The translations under genes and the position numbers were made by a program. From contig CAMUYW010000002.1 in assembly GCA_947165045.1 (NCBI GenBank), positions 1-64,000 of the forward strand: a stretch of 64,000 bases of DNA, in the 5' to 3' direction. Origin of the DNA: an uncultured Fibrobacter sp. GTDB taxonomy: Bacteria; Fibrobacterota; Fibrobacteria; Fibrobacterales; Fibrobacteraceae. The notes beneath the pieces were generated by a model. It had not been told where the DNA came from, did no database searches, and saw only the letters and a list, made by a program, of their open reading frames with translations. Shown here piece after piece: positions 49,606-57,283 of the stretch (positions are counted from its first letter, which is position 1; every line of letters starts with the position of its first letter).

Positions 49606-50667
49606 CTAGTTCAGCTCCATCAAAATCAACTTACGTGTGATGTTGTTTTTCTTGGTCTCGGCGATCGGTTTGAAAATCTGCCTAATCTTCGTATAAACAT
49701 CTTGAGAATCCTTGTACTTTAAGGGATTCGCGTAGATAACGAAGTCCAAGGTCTTTGCTGTCATGACGTTGACTTTCACGGAATTGAAGTTGCTCTTGAG
49801 CCCCTTCATGATGGCGTCGTGCAAGTCTTCGGTCTGGCTGTCGGAATATTCGCCCTTGATGTTGGCGACAACCTTATACTGTGTTCCCTTGGCTAGGTCC
49901 ATCTTCCAATAACCGAGAATCTTTTGTTCCAGTCCGGGCATAGCCTTGCGAACTGCCGATCCGATATTCGAGTTGATGTTGATCTTGGAAGTGTGGCCGT
50001 TGTTGCGGACTACGGCGGACTGCGAACCGAGGAGGCGGGATGTCGAAGTTTCGTATGCAGAAATTTCGACGGAAACTTCATCGTTGGTAACTTCTGGAGT
50101 GTACTTGATATAAATGTCGGCATCCAAAGCAACGCTGGCCAGATAAGACAAGTCATCTTCGGTGTTGGCGATGTCGTTTTGCATCTGGAGAATGTTGTTC
50201 AGCTCAGCCTGGCCATCGACGGATTTGACTTCGTAGTTTTTCTTGGTGAGGTAGGAGTTGATGGCTTCAGCCGTTGTTTTGGAATACGGGCTTTCAGCAG
50301 AAATATCCGGGGTGCCGTCTTTGAGGCTAAGGTTGGGAGACACTGCGATAACCGGTTGACCGATTTCCTGAAGTGCGGCTGCATCGGCGTAAGTCTCTGT
50401 TACTTCGGCTTTTGCTGCAGCGACCTTTTGAGAGGTTGTAGCTGCGCTTGTGTTGAATGCTGTAGGTGTATTGGCTGCCGATTTGGCTGCTGTGGTGGTT
50501 GTGGTACCGAAACCGTCAAGTTCGTTGTAGGCGTTTTCTGCTCTTTGACGTGTGGCGGCGTTCTTTTGACGGGCGTCGGAATCATTTTGTTTTACCGCGT
50601 GTGGGGCGGAACAGGCCGTCTCGGCCAGAAGAAGAGCTAAGCAGAGAGAGGGAATCAAGTGTCTCAT
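49606..50667 (-). CDS. Lipoprotein or exported protein, unknown function
   Basis: 353 residues from ATG 50667 (MRHLIPSLCLALLLAETAC); the lipobox ETAC is weak, so lipidation at Cys19 is uncertain. A low-complexity Ala/Thr stretch (TTTTTAAKSAANTPTAFNTS) at ~45-90 precedes a folded part: PVIAVSPNLSLKDGTP, DADIYIKYTPEVTNDEVSVE, ILGYWKMDLAKGTQYKVV. The last third resembles repeated alpha-beta units. It is probably a partner of the LPP20-like protein in the same operon. ATG 50694 (MKPLKRFC) is an alternative start. Confidence 0.7.
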   Translation of the reverse strand: MRHLIPSLCLALLLAETACSAPHAVKQNDSDARQKNAATRQRAENAYNELDGFGTTTTTAAKSAANTPTAFNTSAATTSQKVAAAKAEVTETYADAAALQEIGQPVIAVSPNLSLKDGTPDISAESPYSKTTAEAINSYLTKKNYEVKSVDGQAELNNILQMQNDIANTEDDLSYLASVALDADIYIKYTPEVTNDEVSVEISAYETSTSRLLGSQSAVVRNNGHTSKININSNIGSAVRKAMPGLEQKILGYWKMDLAKGTQYKVVANIKGEYSDSQTEDLHDAIMKGLKSNFNSVKVNVMTAKTLDFVIYANPLKYKDSQDVYTKIRQIFKPIAETKKNNITRKLILMELN

Positions 50668-50924
50668 ATTACAAAATCTCTTTAAAGGTTTCATATTTTT
50701 TTTATACAGATAATATACAATGTTTTGTGTTCGGAAGTAAACAAATAATACGAATTGTAAAATACTTTTTTTAGGAGTTGCTATCAAAGAGAAAATTGGA
50801 TATATATATCCATAAGGCTACATTTATTGAAATAATGTTGTTAAAAAGTATTTTTTTTCATTTTTATGATAAATAATTGTAGTTTGAATGTGTTGGGATG
50901 ATCTTCACTTGTGGGAGGTTAAAA

Positions 50925-51563
50925 ATGAGCGAAAAATGGATCTGGCTGCCCGATTGGGCCTCGAATCTCGGTATTTGGGAAGATGATCTGATGGATGTTG
51001 CTCCTTCAGCTGGTCATACCTATGTGCCGTATAGTCAGATGGCAAATTTCTTGGAGCACCCAGAGGATATTCCTGAATTCAAGAAATCTTCCACGGTTGT
51101 GGCGTGGGGGCTTGGTGCTTTGTCGCTCATGTGTTCTGCTGCCGGTCCTCAGAAGGGACAAAAGTGGATTTTGCTTTCGCCGTATGCCGATTTTTGTGAT
51201 GAAATTGGCAATTGGACCATACCGAATTTGCACTTCATGGCGCACCAGTTGGAGACTACGACAGAGCCTGCGCTAAAAGCTTTTATGGAACTTTTTGAAG
51301 AAGACTTTGGCGATTGGCAAGATGATTGGTTTAATGAAGCAAAGAAGTATGATGCAGAGTCTCTAGCAAAAGGGCTGATGTATCTTGCATCTCATCGCGT
51401 TGAATCCGTGATTCCGAATAACGAGAATATTCAGGTTTTATACGGGCGACTGGATGTTACTGTCCAGCCGGAATGGACGTTAAAGCTCAAGGAATTTTTG
51501 CCAAAGGCCGAATTTAAGGAACGCCCTAAAGCTGGCCACTGGCCCCCGATGCTTTTGCTTTAA
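50925..51563 (+). CDS. Alpha/beta-hydrolase-fold protein (BioG/BioH-like) lacking the nucleophile serine
   Basis: 212 residues. The layout is that of short carboxylesterases such as BioG/BioH: LPDWASNLGIWEDDL (lid entry), the nucleophile elbow VVAWGLGALSL, then VLYGRLDVTVQPEW (Asp) and KAGHWPPM (His). At the elbow the expected G-x-S-x-G reads A-W-G-L-G, so the serine is replaced by glycine. Asp and His remain. It may be a non-catalytic binder, or the reading may be wrong. GGGAGG lies 8 nt before ATG 50925. Confidence 0.6.
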   Translation: MSEKWIWLPDWASNLGIWEDDLMDVAPSAGHTYVPYSQMANFLEHPEDIPEFKKSSTVVAWGLGALSLMCSAAGPQKGQKWILLSPYADFCDEIGNWTIPNLHFMAHQLETTTEPALKAFMELFEEDFGDWQDDWFNEAKKYDAESLAKGLMYLASHRVESVIPNNENIQVLYGRLDVTVQPEWTLKLKEFLPKAEFKERPKAGHWPPMLLL

Positions 51564-51589
51564 GTAGTTATCCTTGCAAATTTAATCTC

Positions 51590-51758
51590 GTCATGCTCGC
51601 GAAGGCGAGCATCTTTTATTACGTGTCATTCTGAGCGAAGTCGAAGAATCCAGTGCGATTAGACTTTTAACTGGATCCTGCTCCTACGAACCTAAGAATT
51701 GTAAGCCAATAAATTGGCAACAATTCTATATCACGACGCTATGCTTGTTCAGGATGAC
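51590..51758. repeat. GTCATyCT repeats reaching into the lnt 3' end
   Basis: 51590-51614 GTCATGCTCGCG ... GCGAGCATC; 51625-51657 GTCATTCTGAGCGAAG ... AATCCAGTGC; then CTGGATCCTGCTCC at 51671 and TTGTTCAGGATGAC ending near 51758, in reverse orientation. The last arm codes for the final residues RHPEQA and stop of lnt. Confidence 0.75.
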
Positions 51759-53682
51759 GCTTTTTATGCACTTTCGCAGATATGAAAACCGCCACGAGGT
51801 AAACAGCAAAGAACCAGAGCAATGCTTTTTCAAAAGCTTCGCCCACAGATGTGTAGAATGTGCTCCTTGTCTTGAGGGGCATTTTTCTTTGGATGACTCG
51901 TGTTTCAAAAATGTTCGTGTTCTGGTCATAGTGGCCGTACTGGTCTATGAATGCTGATACGCCGCTGTTGGCAAGACGTGCTACAGGATAGCCGTAAGTG
52001 ATGGCGAGGTGGCGCACAATGTTCAAGTGCTGGAAGGGAGCCGTGCTGCGTCCGAACCAACCGTCGTTTGTAATGTTCACCATCAGGCGTGAACCCTTGC
52101 TGATTGCTTCGCGGATGAGGTCTCCGAAAATGGCATCGTAGCAAATGTAAGGCGTCCAGTTGTAAGGACCGTAAACGGGCGTTTCTTTGCCGGGAACAAA
52201 ATCTCCTTCGCCAAGATCTACGTAGTTCAAAATGGGAAAAACGTCATCGAAGGGAATGCGTTCGCTAAAGGGAACGAGATGCTTTTTGATGTAGCGCTGT
52301 GGGAACTTGTTATCGCCCGGCGTAAAGAGGAACGAGGCGTTGTAGATTTCGAATCGACGAGGATTGTTTAAGTCATTGGAAACCCGCATGAAGTCTAGGG
52401 CGCCTGTAAGAATGCTTGCGCTTCTCATGTCGGCCATCTGGTGTAGATGCCTGATGACTTGCGGTTGTCTACGAATGTGATCGGGGATAGCAGTTTCTGC
52501 AAGGAGAATGATGTCTATGTCGGGCGTGGTGCTGTCCATTGCCATTTTAAAGGTCTTCGTGACAATGGAATCAAAACGGGCCTTGCTCCATTTGGCGCCT
52601 TGTGCGATGCTAGGTTGCACCATGGCGATAGCAGGATTCTCTTGGGAATTCTCGTTGTAGAACGGTGTTGCTTCCTGTGCCGAAAGAACGATGTTTCCGT
52701 GAATGAGGAGTGCTGCAAAAATCACGAACGGAACGGCAAAGAGAGCAAGCTTTTTGCGGCTCTTTTGCAAGAATGCGTAAGCGACAATTTGGTTTGATGC
52801 GATGATTAAAATTGTATAGCCGAATACGCCGATAAACGAAAGCGCTTGGAGCAATTCAAGATGATTTCCGAACGTGTATCCGAGATGGTTCCACGGGAAT
52901 GCAAAGTCTCCGGTCGTGCGGTGCACTTCGATAGATGCGTAAAAAAAGGGGAAGAGGATTAGCAAGTATGCTTTGCCTTTAAATTTCAGATTCTTTGCAG
53001 AGGAGTAGACGAATGCGGCGAGAACGTTGAACAAGCTAAGATAGGCGATGAGGAGAATGAGCCCGAGGAAAATCAGGCCGGAGGGTGCTGTTTCCACGTT
53101 CATCACGTTGCGAATCCAGTAATAGTTGATGGTGTTGTAGACCATGCTTGCCCAGAATGTTGCGAATACGGTTGTTTCGCGATTGCATCTGTTCATGACA
53201 ATGAACCACGGCACAAGTAAAATGAGTGATGCTGGTCCCAGCGGAAGTGGCGGAAATGCAAATGCAACAAAGCCCCATGAGATTGTAGCTAAGGCAAGAG
53301 CTACAAGAGCTTCTTTTTGCTTGAACATCTTTATGTTCCAGCGGACGAACAGTGAAAACCAGTAGAGTGCCATCGGGATGAATGTCGCTACGATTTGGTA
53401 GAGCCCGGCATGGCTACATGTGAGGTAGTCTAGTGCGAGAAATGCAAAAAGAATGATTCCGTAAGTGTTAATGAAATGCGAAAATTGGCGGCGTACATTC
53501 TTTATGAATAAGAATGGGAGTGCTGCTATAATTGGCAACAATTGCGGGAGTTGCACATAAAGCCCTGGCGTATCTGGCCGCACGAAAAACAGCACCAGCT
53601 CAATGGCGGCAAGAACAGATACGTAAATCTTGTATGCTTTCGAAAGTTCTTTAACTTTATTTAATAAATCGTTTGTAGTCAT
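51739..53682 (-). CDS. lnt: Apolipoprotein N-acyltransferase
   Basis: 647 residues, longer than the ~510 of E. coli. Adds the third acyl chain to lipoproteins, of which this window encodes many. About ten N-terminal membrane helices precede a nitrilase domain (about 370-610) with the Glu-Lys-Cys triad: Glu in LLAETAIPDH, Lys in IKKHLVPFSERIP, Cys in YICYDAIFGDLIREA, then NITNDGWFG. The extra length is N-terminal (two or three additional helices). The C-terminus RHPEQA is coded by an intergenic repeat arm. Confidence 0.95.
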   Translation of the reverse strand: MTTNDLLNKVKELSKAYKIYVSVLAAIELVLFFVRPDTPGLYVQLPQLLPIIAALPFLFIKNVRRQFSHFINTYGIILFAFLALDYLTCSHAGLYQIVATFIPMALYWFSLFVRWNIKMFKQKEALVALALATISWGFVAFAFPPLPLGPASLILLVPWFIVMNRCNRETTVFATFWASMVYNTINYYWIRNVMNVETAPSGLIFLGLILLIAYLSLFNVLAAFVYSSAKNLKFKGKAYLLILFPFFYASIEVHRTTGDFAFPWNHLGYTFGNHLELLQALSFIGVFGYTILIIASNQIVAYAFLQKSRKKLALFAVPFVIFAALLIHGNIVLSAQEATPFYNENSQENPAIAMVQPSIAQGAKWSKARFDSIVTKTFKMAMDSTTPDIDIILLAETAIPDHIRRQPQVIRHLHQMADMRSASILTGALDFMRVSNDLNNPRRFEIYNASFLFTPGDNKFPQRYIKKHLVPFSERIPFDDVFPILNYVDLGEGDFVPGKETPVYGPYNWTPYICYDAIFGDLIREAISKGSRLMVNITNDGWFGRSTAPFQHLNIVRHLAITYGYPVARLANSGVSAFIDQYGHYDQNTNIFETRVIQRKMPLKTRSTFYTSVGEAFEKALLWFFAVYLVAVFISAKVHKKRHPEQA

Positions 53683-53710
53683 TAGTCAATAGTTGCTAGG
53701 TATACAGTGT

Positions 53711-53824
53711 GTCATTCTGAACGGACCCAGAGCGTTAGCGATAGGGGTAATCGAAGAATCTAAGAAACATTCAATTGACTAGATCCTTCGACTTCATGCC
53801 TTGCGGCATTTTGTTCAGGATGAC
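53711..53824. repeat. Head-to-head repeat pair
   Basis: 53711-53763 GTCATTCTGAACGG ... TCGAAGAATCTAAG; 53780-53824 CTAGATCCTTCGAC ... TGTTCAGGATGACA, opposite orientation. The arms (GTCATTCTGAAC with GTTCAGGATGAC, TCGAAGAATCTA with TAGATCCTTCGA) are near-complements, so a hairpin of over 100 nt is possible between lnt and rsmI. Confidence 0.75.
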
Positions 53825-53843
53825 ATAAGAATCTCTCGTCTAA

Positions 53844-54530
53844 CTACAGTCCGCTTTTATCTTTCGGATTAAACACGAGTACGAACTCACCTTTGGGCGG
53901 GTGCGCCTTGAAGTGCGCAGAAATCTCTGACGGTGTTCCGATGAGGTGTTCTTCGAACTTTTTGGTCAGTTCGCGCATGAGTGCAATCTTAATATCGCCA
54001 AAGACTTGCTTGATTTCTTCAACAAACTTGTCGATGTTGTGCGGACTTGCGTAAAAGATTTGTGTTGCTTCTTCGTCTTTTAACTTTTCGAGCAAGTGGA
54101 TGCGCTGGGCACTTTTCTTGGGCGAAAAATACTGGAACGTAAAGTGGTCGGTCGGCATGCCGCAAGAGACGAGTGCGGTAATCATCGCGCATGGGCCTGG
54201 AATGGCGCGCACGTCAATGCCTTCGCGCACGCATTCACGCACGAGGTTGAATGCCGGGTCTGCAACGCCTGGTGTTCCTGCATCGCTGACGAGTGCGATG
54301 TCGCCGGTGTTCTTCAAGTATTCGATGTACTTCGGCGTGACTTTTTCTTTGTTGAAATCGTGGTAGGCTTCCATGGGCGTCGTGATGCCGTAGTTGTCAA
54401 AGAGTATTCTCGAATGACGGGTGTCTTCGGCAAGGACGAGGGGGACTTCCTTGAGAATGCGCACTGCGCGGTACGTGATGTCTTCCATGTTCCCGATGGG
54501 AGTTGCAACGATATATAAAGTATAGGCCAT
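53844..54530 (-). CDS. rsmI: 16S rRNA (cytidine-1402-2'-O)-methyltransferase
   Basis: 228 residues, tetrapyrrole-methylase fold. LYIVATPIGNMEDITYRAV at the N-terminus, LAEDTRHSRILFDNYGI, ALVSDAGTPGVADPAFNLV, IPGPCAMITALVSCGMPT and EFVLVFNPKD at the end. Uses SAM to methylate C1402 of 16S rRNA. Slightly shorter than the E. coli protein (286), lacking its C-terminal extension. It follows the lipoprotein gene by 18 nt and is probably co-transcribed. Confidence 0.94.
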   Translation of the reverse strand: MAYTLYIVATPIGNMEDITYRAVRILKEVPLVLAEDTRHSRILFDNYGITTPMEAYHDFNKEKVTPKYIEYLKNTGDIALVSDAGTPGVADPAFNLVRECVREGIDVRAIPGPCAMITALVSCGMPTDHFTFQYFSPKKSAQRIHLLEKLKDEEATQIFYASPHNIDKFVEEIKQVFGDIKIALMRELTKKFEEHLIGTPSEISAHFKAHPPKGEFVLVFNPKDKSGL

Positions 54531-54548
54531 AGGATAAAAATAGGAATT

Positions 54549-55115
54549 TTAATAATCACTCATGCTGTTCATATCGGTAAGTCTATTAGCGTTGAGCTCA
54601 AATGTCAATCGCTGCACGAGTTTGCGGTGCATTTCGCTAGACGCTTTGTTCACGAGATCTGTGCGAAGCCTTCCGTAAAGAATAGCGTTAATGTCTTGCT
54701 GCTCAATGAATTCTATATGGCGAACGAGAGTTCCGTTGCAAAAAACGCGTGCTGAAAGAGCGTAAGTCCAGGATTCGTTGACGGGAAGAATCGGCCATAA
54801 CGGAATTAGCACCCCAAAGTTCCATGCGGAGTTGGGCTCGTTTTGTACGACCGTTGCCTTGATGCTTGCTTCTCCACGACAAGATTCGCGAGAAAAGTCT
54901 ATTTCGCTCACTGCTTTCGTGTAGGCGCGCAGCAATTCTTGGGAGAGCTCAAGTGTATCGTTCCCATATATAAATGGAATATTTCCGAAAAAGCTGAACT
55001 TTTCTTCGGTCAGCGGGATTCCTTCGAGGTCGCCTTGCGTCAGTTGCATGGAGCATCCCGTAAGAAACGATGCAAAAGCAAGTATTAGACACGAATATTT
55101 AACGATGGAGCGCAT
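54549..55115 (-). CDS. Lipoprotein, unknown function
   Basis: 188 residues. Lipobox LTGC at about residue 21 (MRSIVKYSCLILAFASFLTGC). The mature part is a small alpha/beta domain (LSQELLRAYTKAVSEIDFSR, WTYALSARVFCNGTLVRHIE) with no family I recognise. No Shine-Dalgarno; minus-strand TATCTTTG ends 4 nt before the ATG (plus 55120-55127), with TTG 18 nt further up, so it is probably leaderless. Divergent from lpxH; their predicted promoters lie within the 52-nt gap. Confidence 0.72.
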   Translation of the reverse strand: MRSIVKYSCLILAFASFLTGCSMQLTQGDLEGIPLTEEKFSFFGNIPFIYGNDTLELSQELLRAYTKAVSEIDFSRESCRGEASIKATVVQNEPNSAWNFGVLIPLWPILPVNESWTYALSARVFCNGTLVRHIEFIEQQDINAILYGRLRTDLVNKASSEMHRKLVQRLTFELNANRLTDMNSMSDY

Positions 55116-55167
55116 GAGTCAAAGATATAAAAAAACGACCTTCTTCAATTTTATTATGATTGATGCT

Positions 55168-55890
55168 ATGGAATTGCCTGCTTATTTTATTAGTGACGCC
55201 CATTTGGGAATTGATCCGCCCGGAGCGGTCCCCAACAGGGAACAGAAATTAATAGAACTCCTTTCGTCTTGGAAGGGTAAGGCGAGCCATGTCATCGTGG
55301 TGGGGGACCTTTTCGAGTTTTGGTACGAGTACAACTATTATATAGCGTCGGCGCATTTTAAACTGTACCGTACGTTTGCAGAACTGGTTGAATCTGGAGT
55401 CGAAGTCCATCTTTTACAAGGGAATCATGACTTTGCTTATGGTGATTTTTTCCCGAAGAAGCTTGGGGTGCAGGTTCACAAGTCTGTTATCCTTGAAATT
55501 CAGGGCAAACGCATTTTTGTGACTCACGGCGATGGCGTTCCCAAGTCCGATCACGGCTATCGTTTTTTGCGTAAAGTGCTGGACTTACCGCTTAATAGGT
55601 TTCTCTTTAAGCAAATCCATCCGGACTGGGGGATGGGGCTTGCTCGCTTTGTTGGGCGCAACAGCCGCAAATACGGAGAATCCCGCACGATAAAGATCGA
55701 AGAATATTTAGAGTGGGGGAGCCGCATGTTGAATAAAGAACGTTGCGATTTCTGTATTCACGGTCACCATCACGTTTCTGGAATCTGGAATGTATCTAAC
55801 GGCGTGGTGGCTTCTCCTGGTGAGTTTATAAAAAAGCCCGCCATCCTCTGCTTGGAGAATGGCGGATTGAAGTTACTTTCACTTGAGTGA
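55168..55890 (+). CDS. lpxH: UDP-2,3-diacylglucosamine pyrophosphatase-like phosphoesterase
   Basis: 240 residues from ATG 55168 (MELPAYFISDAHLG). Metallophosphoesterase signatures in order: SDAHLGI, VVGDLFEFWYEYN, LLQGNHDFAYGD, VTHGDGVPK, HGHHHVSG. In lipid A synthesis LpxH cleaves UDP-diacylglucosamine to lipid X; Bacteroidetes relatives have the same FEFWYEY context. ATG 55156 is an alternative, but a TATGATTG box ends 5 nt before 55168. The 3' end contains a minus-strand terminator. Confidence 0.88.
   Translation: MELPAYFISDAHLGIDPPGAVPNREQKLIELLSSWKGKASHVIVVGDLFEFWYEYNYYIASAHFKLYRTFAELVESGVEVHLLQGNHDFAYGDFFPKKLGVQVHKSVILEIQGKRIFVTHGDGVPKSDHGYRFLRKVLDLPLNRFLFKQIHPDWGMGLARFVGRNSRKYGESRTIKIEEYLEWGSRMLNKERCDFCIHGHHHVSGIWNVSNGVVASPGEFIKKPAILCLENGGLKLLSLE
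55829..55865 (-). terminator. Minus-strand terminator inside the lpxH coding sequence
   Basis: Minus strand: CCGCCATTCTC, loop CAAGCA, GAGGATGGCGG, GC, T6. The 11-bp stem has one T-G pair. It serves the gene at 55904-56335 and overlaps the last codons of convergent lpxH. Confidence 0.85.
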
Positions 55891-55903
55891 AGTCTGTTAG
55901 AAG

Positions 55904-56335
55904 TTATTTTTCAGGATCGCTAGCACGGCCTTCTGTGGATTGAACCATTTTCTTCTTGGAACTTTCGCCCCAAAGCTTTGAGACAAGGTCGATGGTCGCA
56001 AACTTCTGCCAATATTCTTCTACCCAGCACCAGTGGTGGACTGTACCTTTTTCATCAGTAATCGTCCAATTGTTTTTTACAGAGAAGGTCAATTTCTGAG
56101 CTTGCGGTGTATAGAACGGATCGGATGATGCTTCTGGTTCTACGGTAATTGTCCATGTCCTGTCTACGGTTCGCTTGTAAATCGCGATATTGAATGCCAA
56201 AAACAGGATTAAGGTGATGATGCTCCACTTAAAATTCTTCTTCGTCAGCAGGTATATCATTAGCAGAGCCAACAATATACTGATTGCTGCGAAGTTGTAA
56301 TGAGTCGGATAAAATACTTTGAATACTTCAATCAT
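55904..56335 (-). CDS. Small membrane protein, unknown function
   Basis: 143 residues. Two membrane helices near the N-terminus (FAAISILLALLMIYLL, SIITLILFLAFNIAIY), then ~80 polar residues beginning RTWTITVEPEASSD, probably outside the cytoplasm, and a Lys/Glu-rich end. No family is recognised. It lies 27 nt after the AbrB-like gene and is probably in the same transcript. Its terminator is embedded in lpxH. Confidence 0.7.
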   Translation of the reverse strand: MIEVFKVFYPTHYNFAAISILLALLMIYLLTKKNFKWSIITLILFLAFNIAIYKRTVDRTWTITVEPEASSDPFYTPQAQKLTFSVKNNWTITDEKGTVHHWCWVEEYWQKFATIDLVSKLWGESSKKKMVQSTEGRASDPEK

Positions 56336-56362
56336 TTTATCTTTCCTCTAGAATTTAAATGA

Positions 56363-57100
56363 TTACTTCTTCTTTGCTGCTTTTTGCTGAGCAACAAGAG
56401 CAGCGACGCTGAACGTGAGAACGTTCTTGTCGACTTGGCTTTCGGTACGGAAGCTCTTGAGCGGAAGAGCGATGCCATGGGAAGAAAGAGTGCCCATGAA
56501 AGAAGCGTTTGCATGGCTTGCAATCGTACGGACGTTGATGAAGCCCTTGTTCTTGCTGAAAGTCAGCTTGAAGGTCTTCTTGGATGCGTCGTATTCAGCA
56601 ACCATGGTCTTGTTTTCCTTGGTATTCAGAGCATTCTTGGTGTTGTGGTCAAAAATGATGGTACCACGGGTGTCAATGGAAAGCATGGTCTTGTTGCCCA
56701 CTGCGTTACGGCAAGCGAGAGTCGTCCATTCACCTTTCTTCTTTGCGCCCTTAGCCGTGAAGACGTACTTGTTGCCTTCCTTGACGAGCGTGTATGCGCC
56801 AGTTGCAACCGGAAGACCGATAGCATTGAATGCGCCCTTGAAATAAAGGAATTTAGACTTGGAACCGATGATTCCGTTGATAAAGCGGAATGAAGTGGAC
56901 TTCGGGGTCTTAATCGGCGTGATAGCAACGCGCTTGCCAACCGGGTCTACTTCGACGTCTACATAAGGTCCTACATCGACTGTGCGACCGTCATCGGTCT
57001 TTGTCTGAGTAGCAAGCTTGTCGAGCTTGAGTGCCTTAACAGCTTCTTCTGGGAATCTGATGAAGCCACGAACGTCCATTTTTACGATTACGTTTTCCAT
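56363..57100 (-). CDS. Protein with two AbrB-like segments
   Basis: 245 residues, no signal peptide. Residues ~5-62 (VKMDVRGFIRFPEEAVKALKL ... VDVEVDPVGKRVAITPIK, with gap) match the strand-helix-strand course of AbrB/SpoVT swapped-hairpin domains. Residues ~140-180 (LSIDTRGTIIFDHNTKNAL, then MVAEYDASKKTFKLTF) read like a second, weaker copy. A Lys-rich end (QQKAAKKK) follows. AbrB domains bind DNA as dimers; two in one chain could fold on themselves. Function not proven. Strong promoter at 57132-57160 and AGAGGTG before the ATG suggest high expression. Confidence 0.7.
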   Translation of the reverse strand: MENVIVKMDVRGFIRFPEEAVKALKLDKLATQTKTDDGRTVDVGPYVDVEVDPVGKRVAITPIKTPKSTSFRFINGIIGSKSKFLYFKGAFNAIGLPVATGAYTLVKEGNKYVFTAKGAKKKGEWTTLACRNAVGNKTMLSIDTRGTIIFDHNTKNALNTKENKTMVAEYDASKKTFKLTFSKNKGFINVRTIASHANASFMGTLSSHGIALPLKSFRTESQVDKNVLTFSVAALVAQQKAAKKK

Positions 57101-57131
57101 TTACACCTCTTTTGTTTGTTTGATTGACGAT

Positions 57132-57160
57132 AAAATAACAATTTATTGCCCAAATGTCAA
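57132..57160 (-). promoter_or_regulatory. Strong sigma-70-like promoter of the AbrB-like gene
   Basis: Minus strand: TTGACA (57155-57160), 17-nt spacer, TATTTT (57132-57137). The -35 box is a perfect match. It gives a leader of about 25 nt containing AGAGGTG. Confidence 0.75.
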
Positions 57161-57283
57161 AGAAATTCACGAAAAAAGCATGTACAAAGGATAAAAATAG
57201 CTTTTTCGTAACCAATAACATTTGTTGTATAAAAAATAATAATAAAAAAGTAAAATGTTGCAACAAATGAAAAAATTTTTTCT

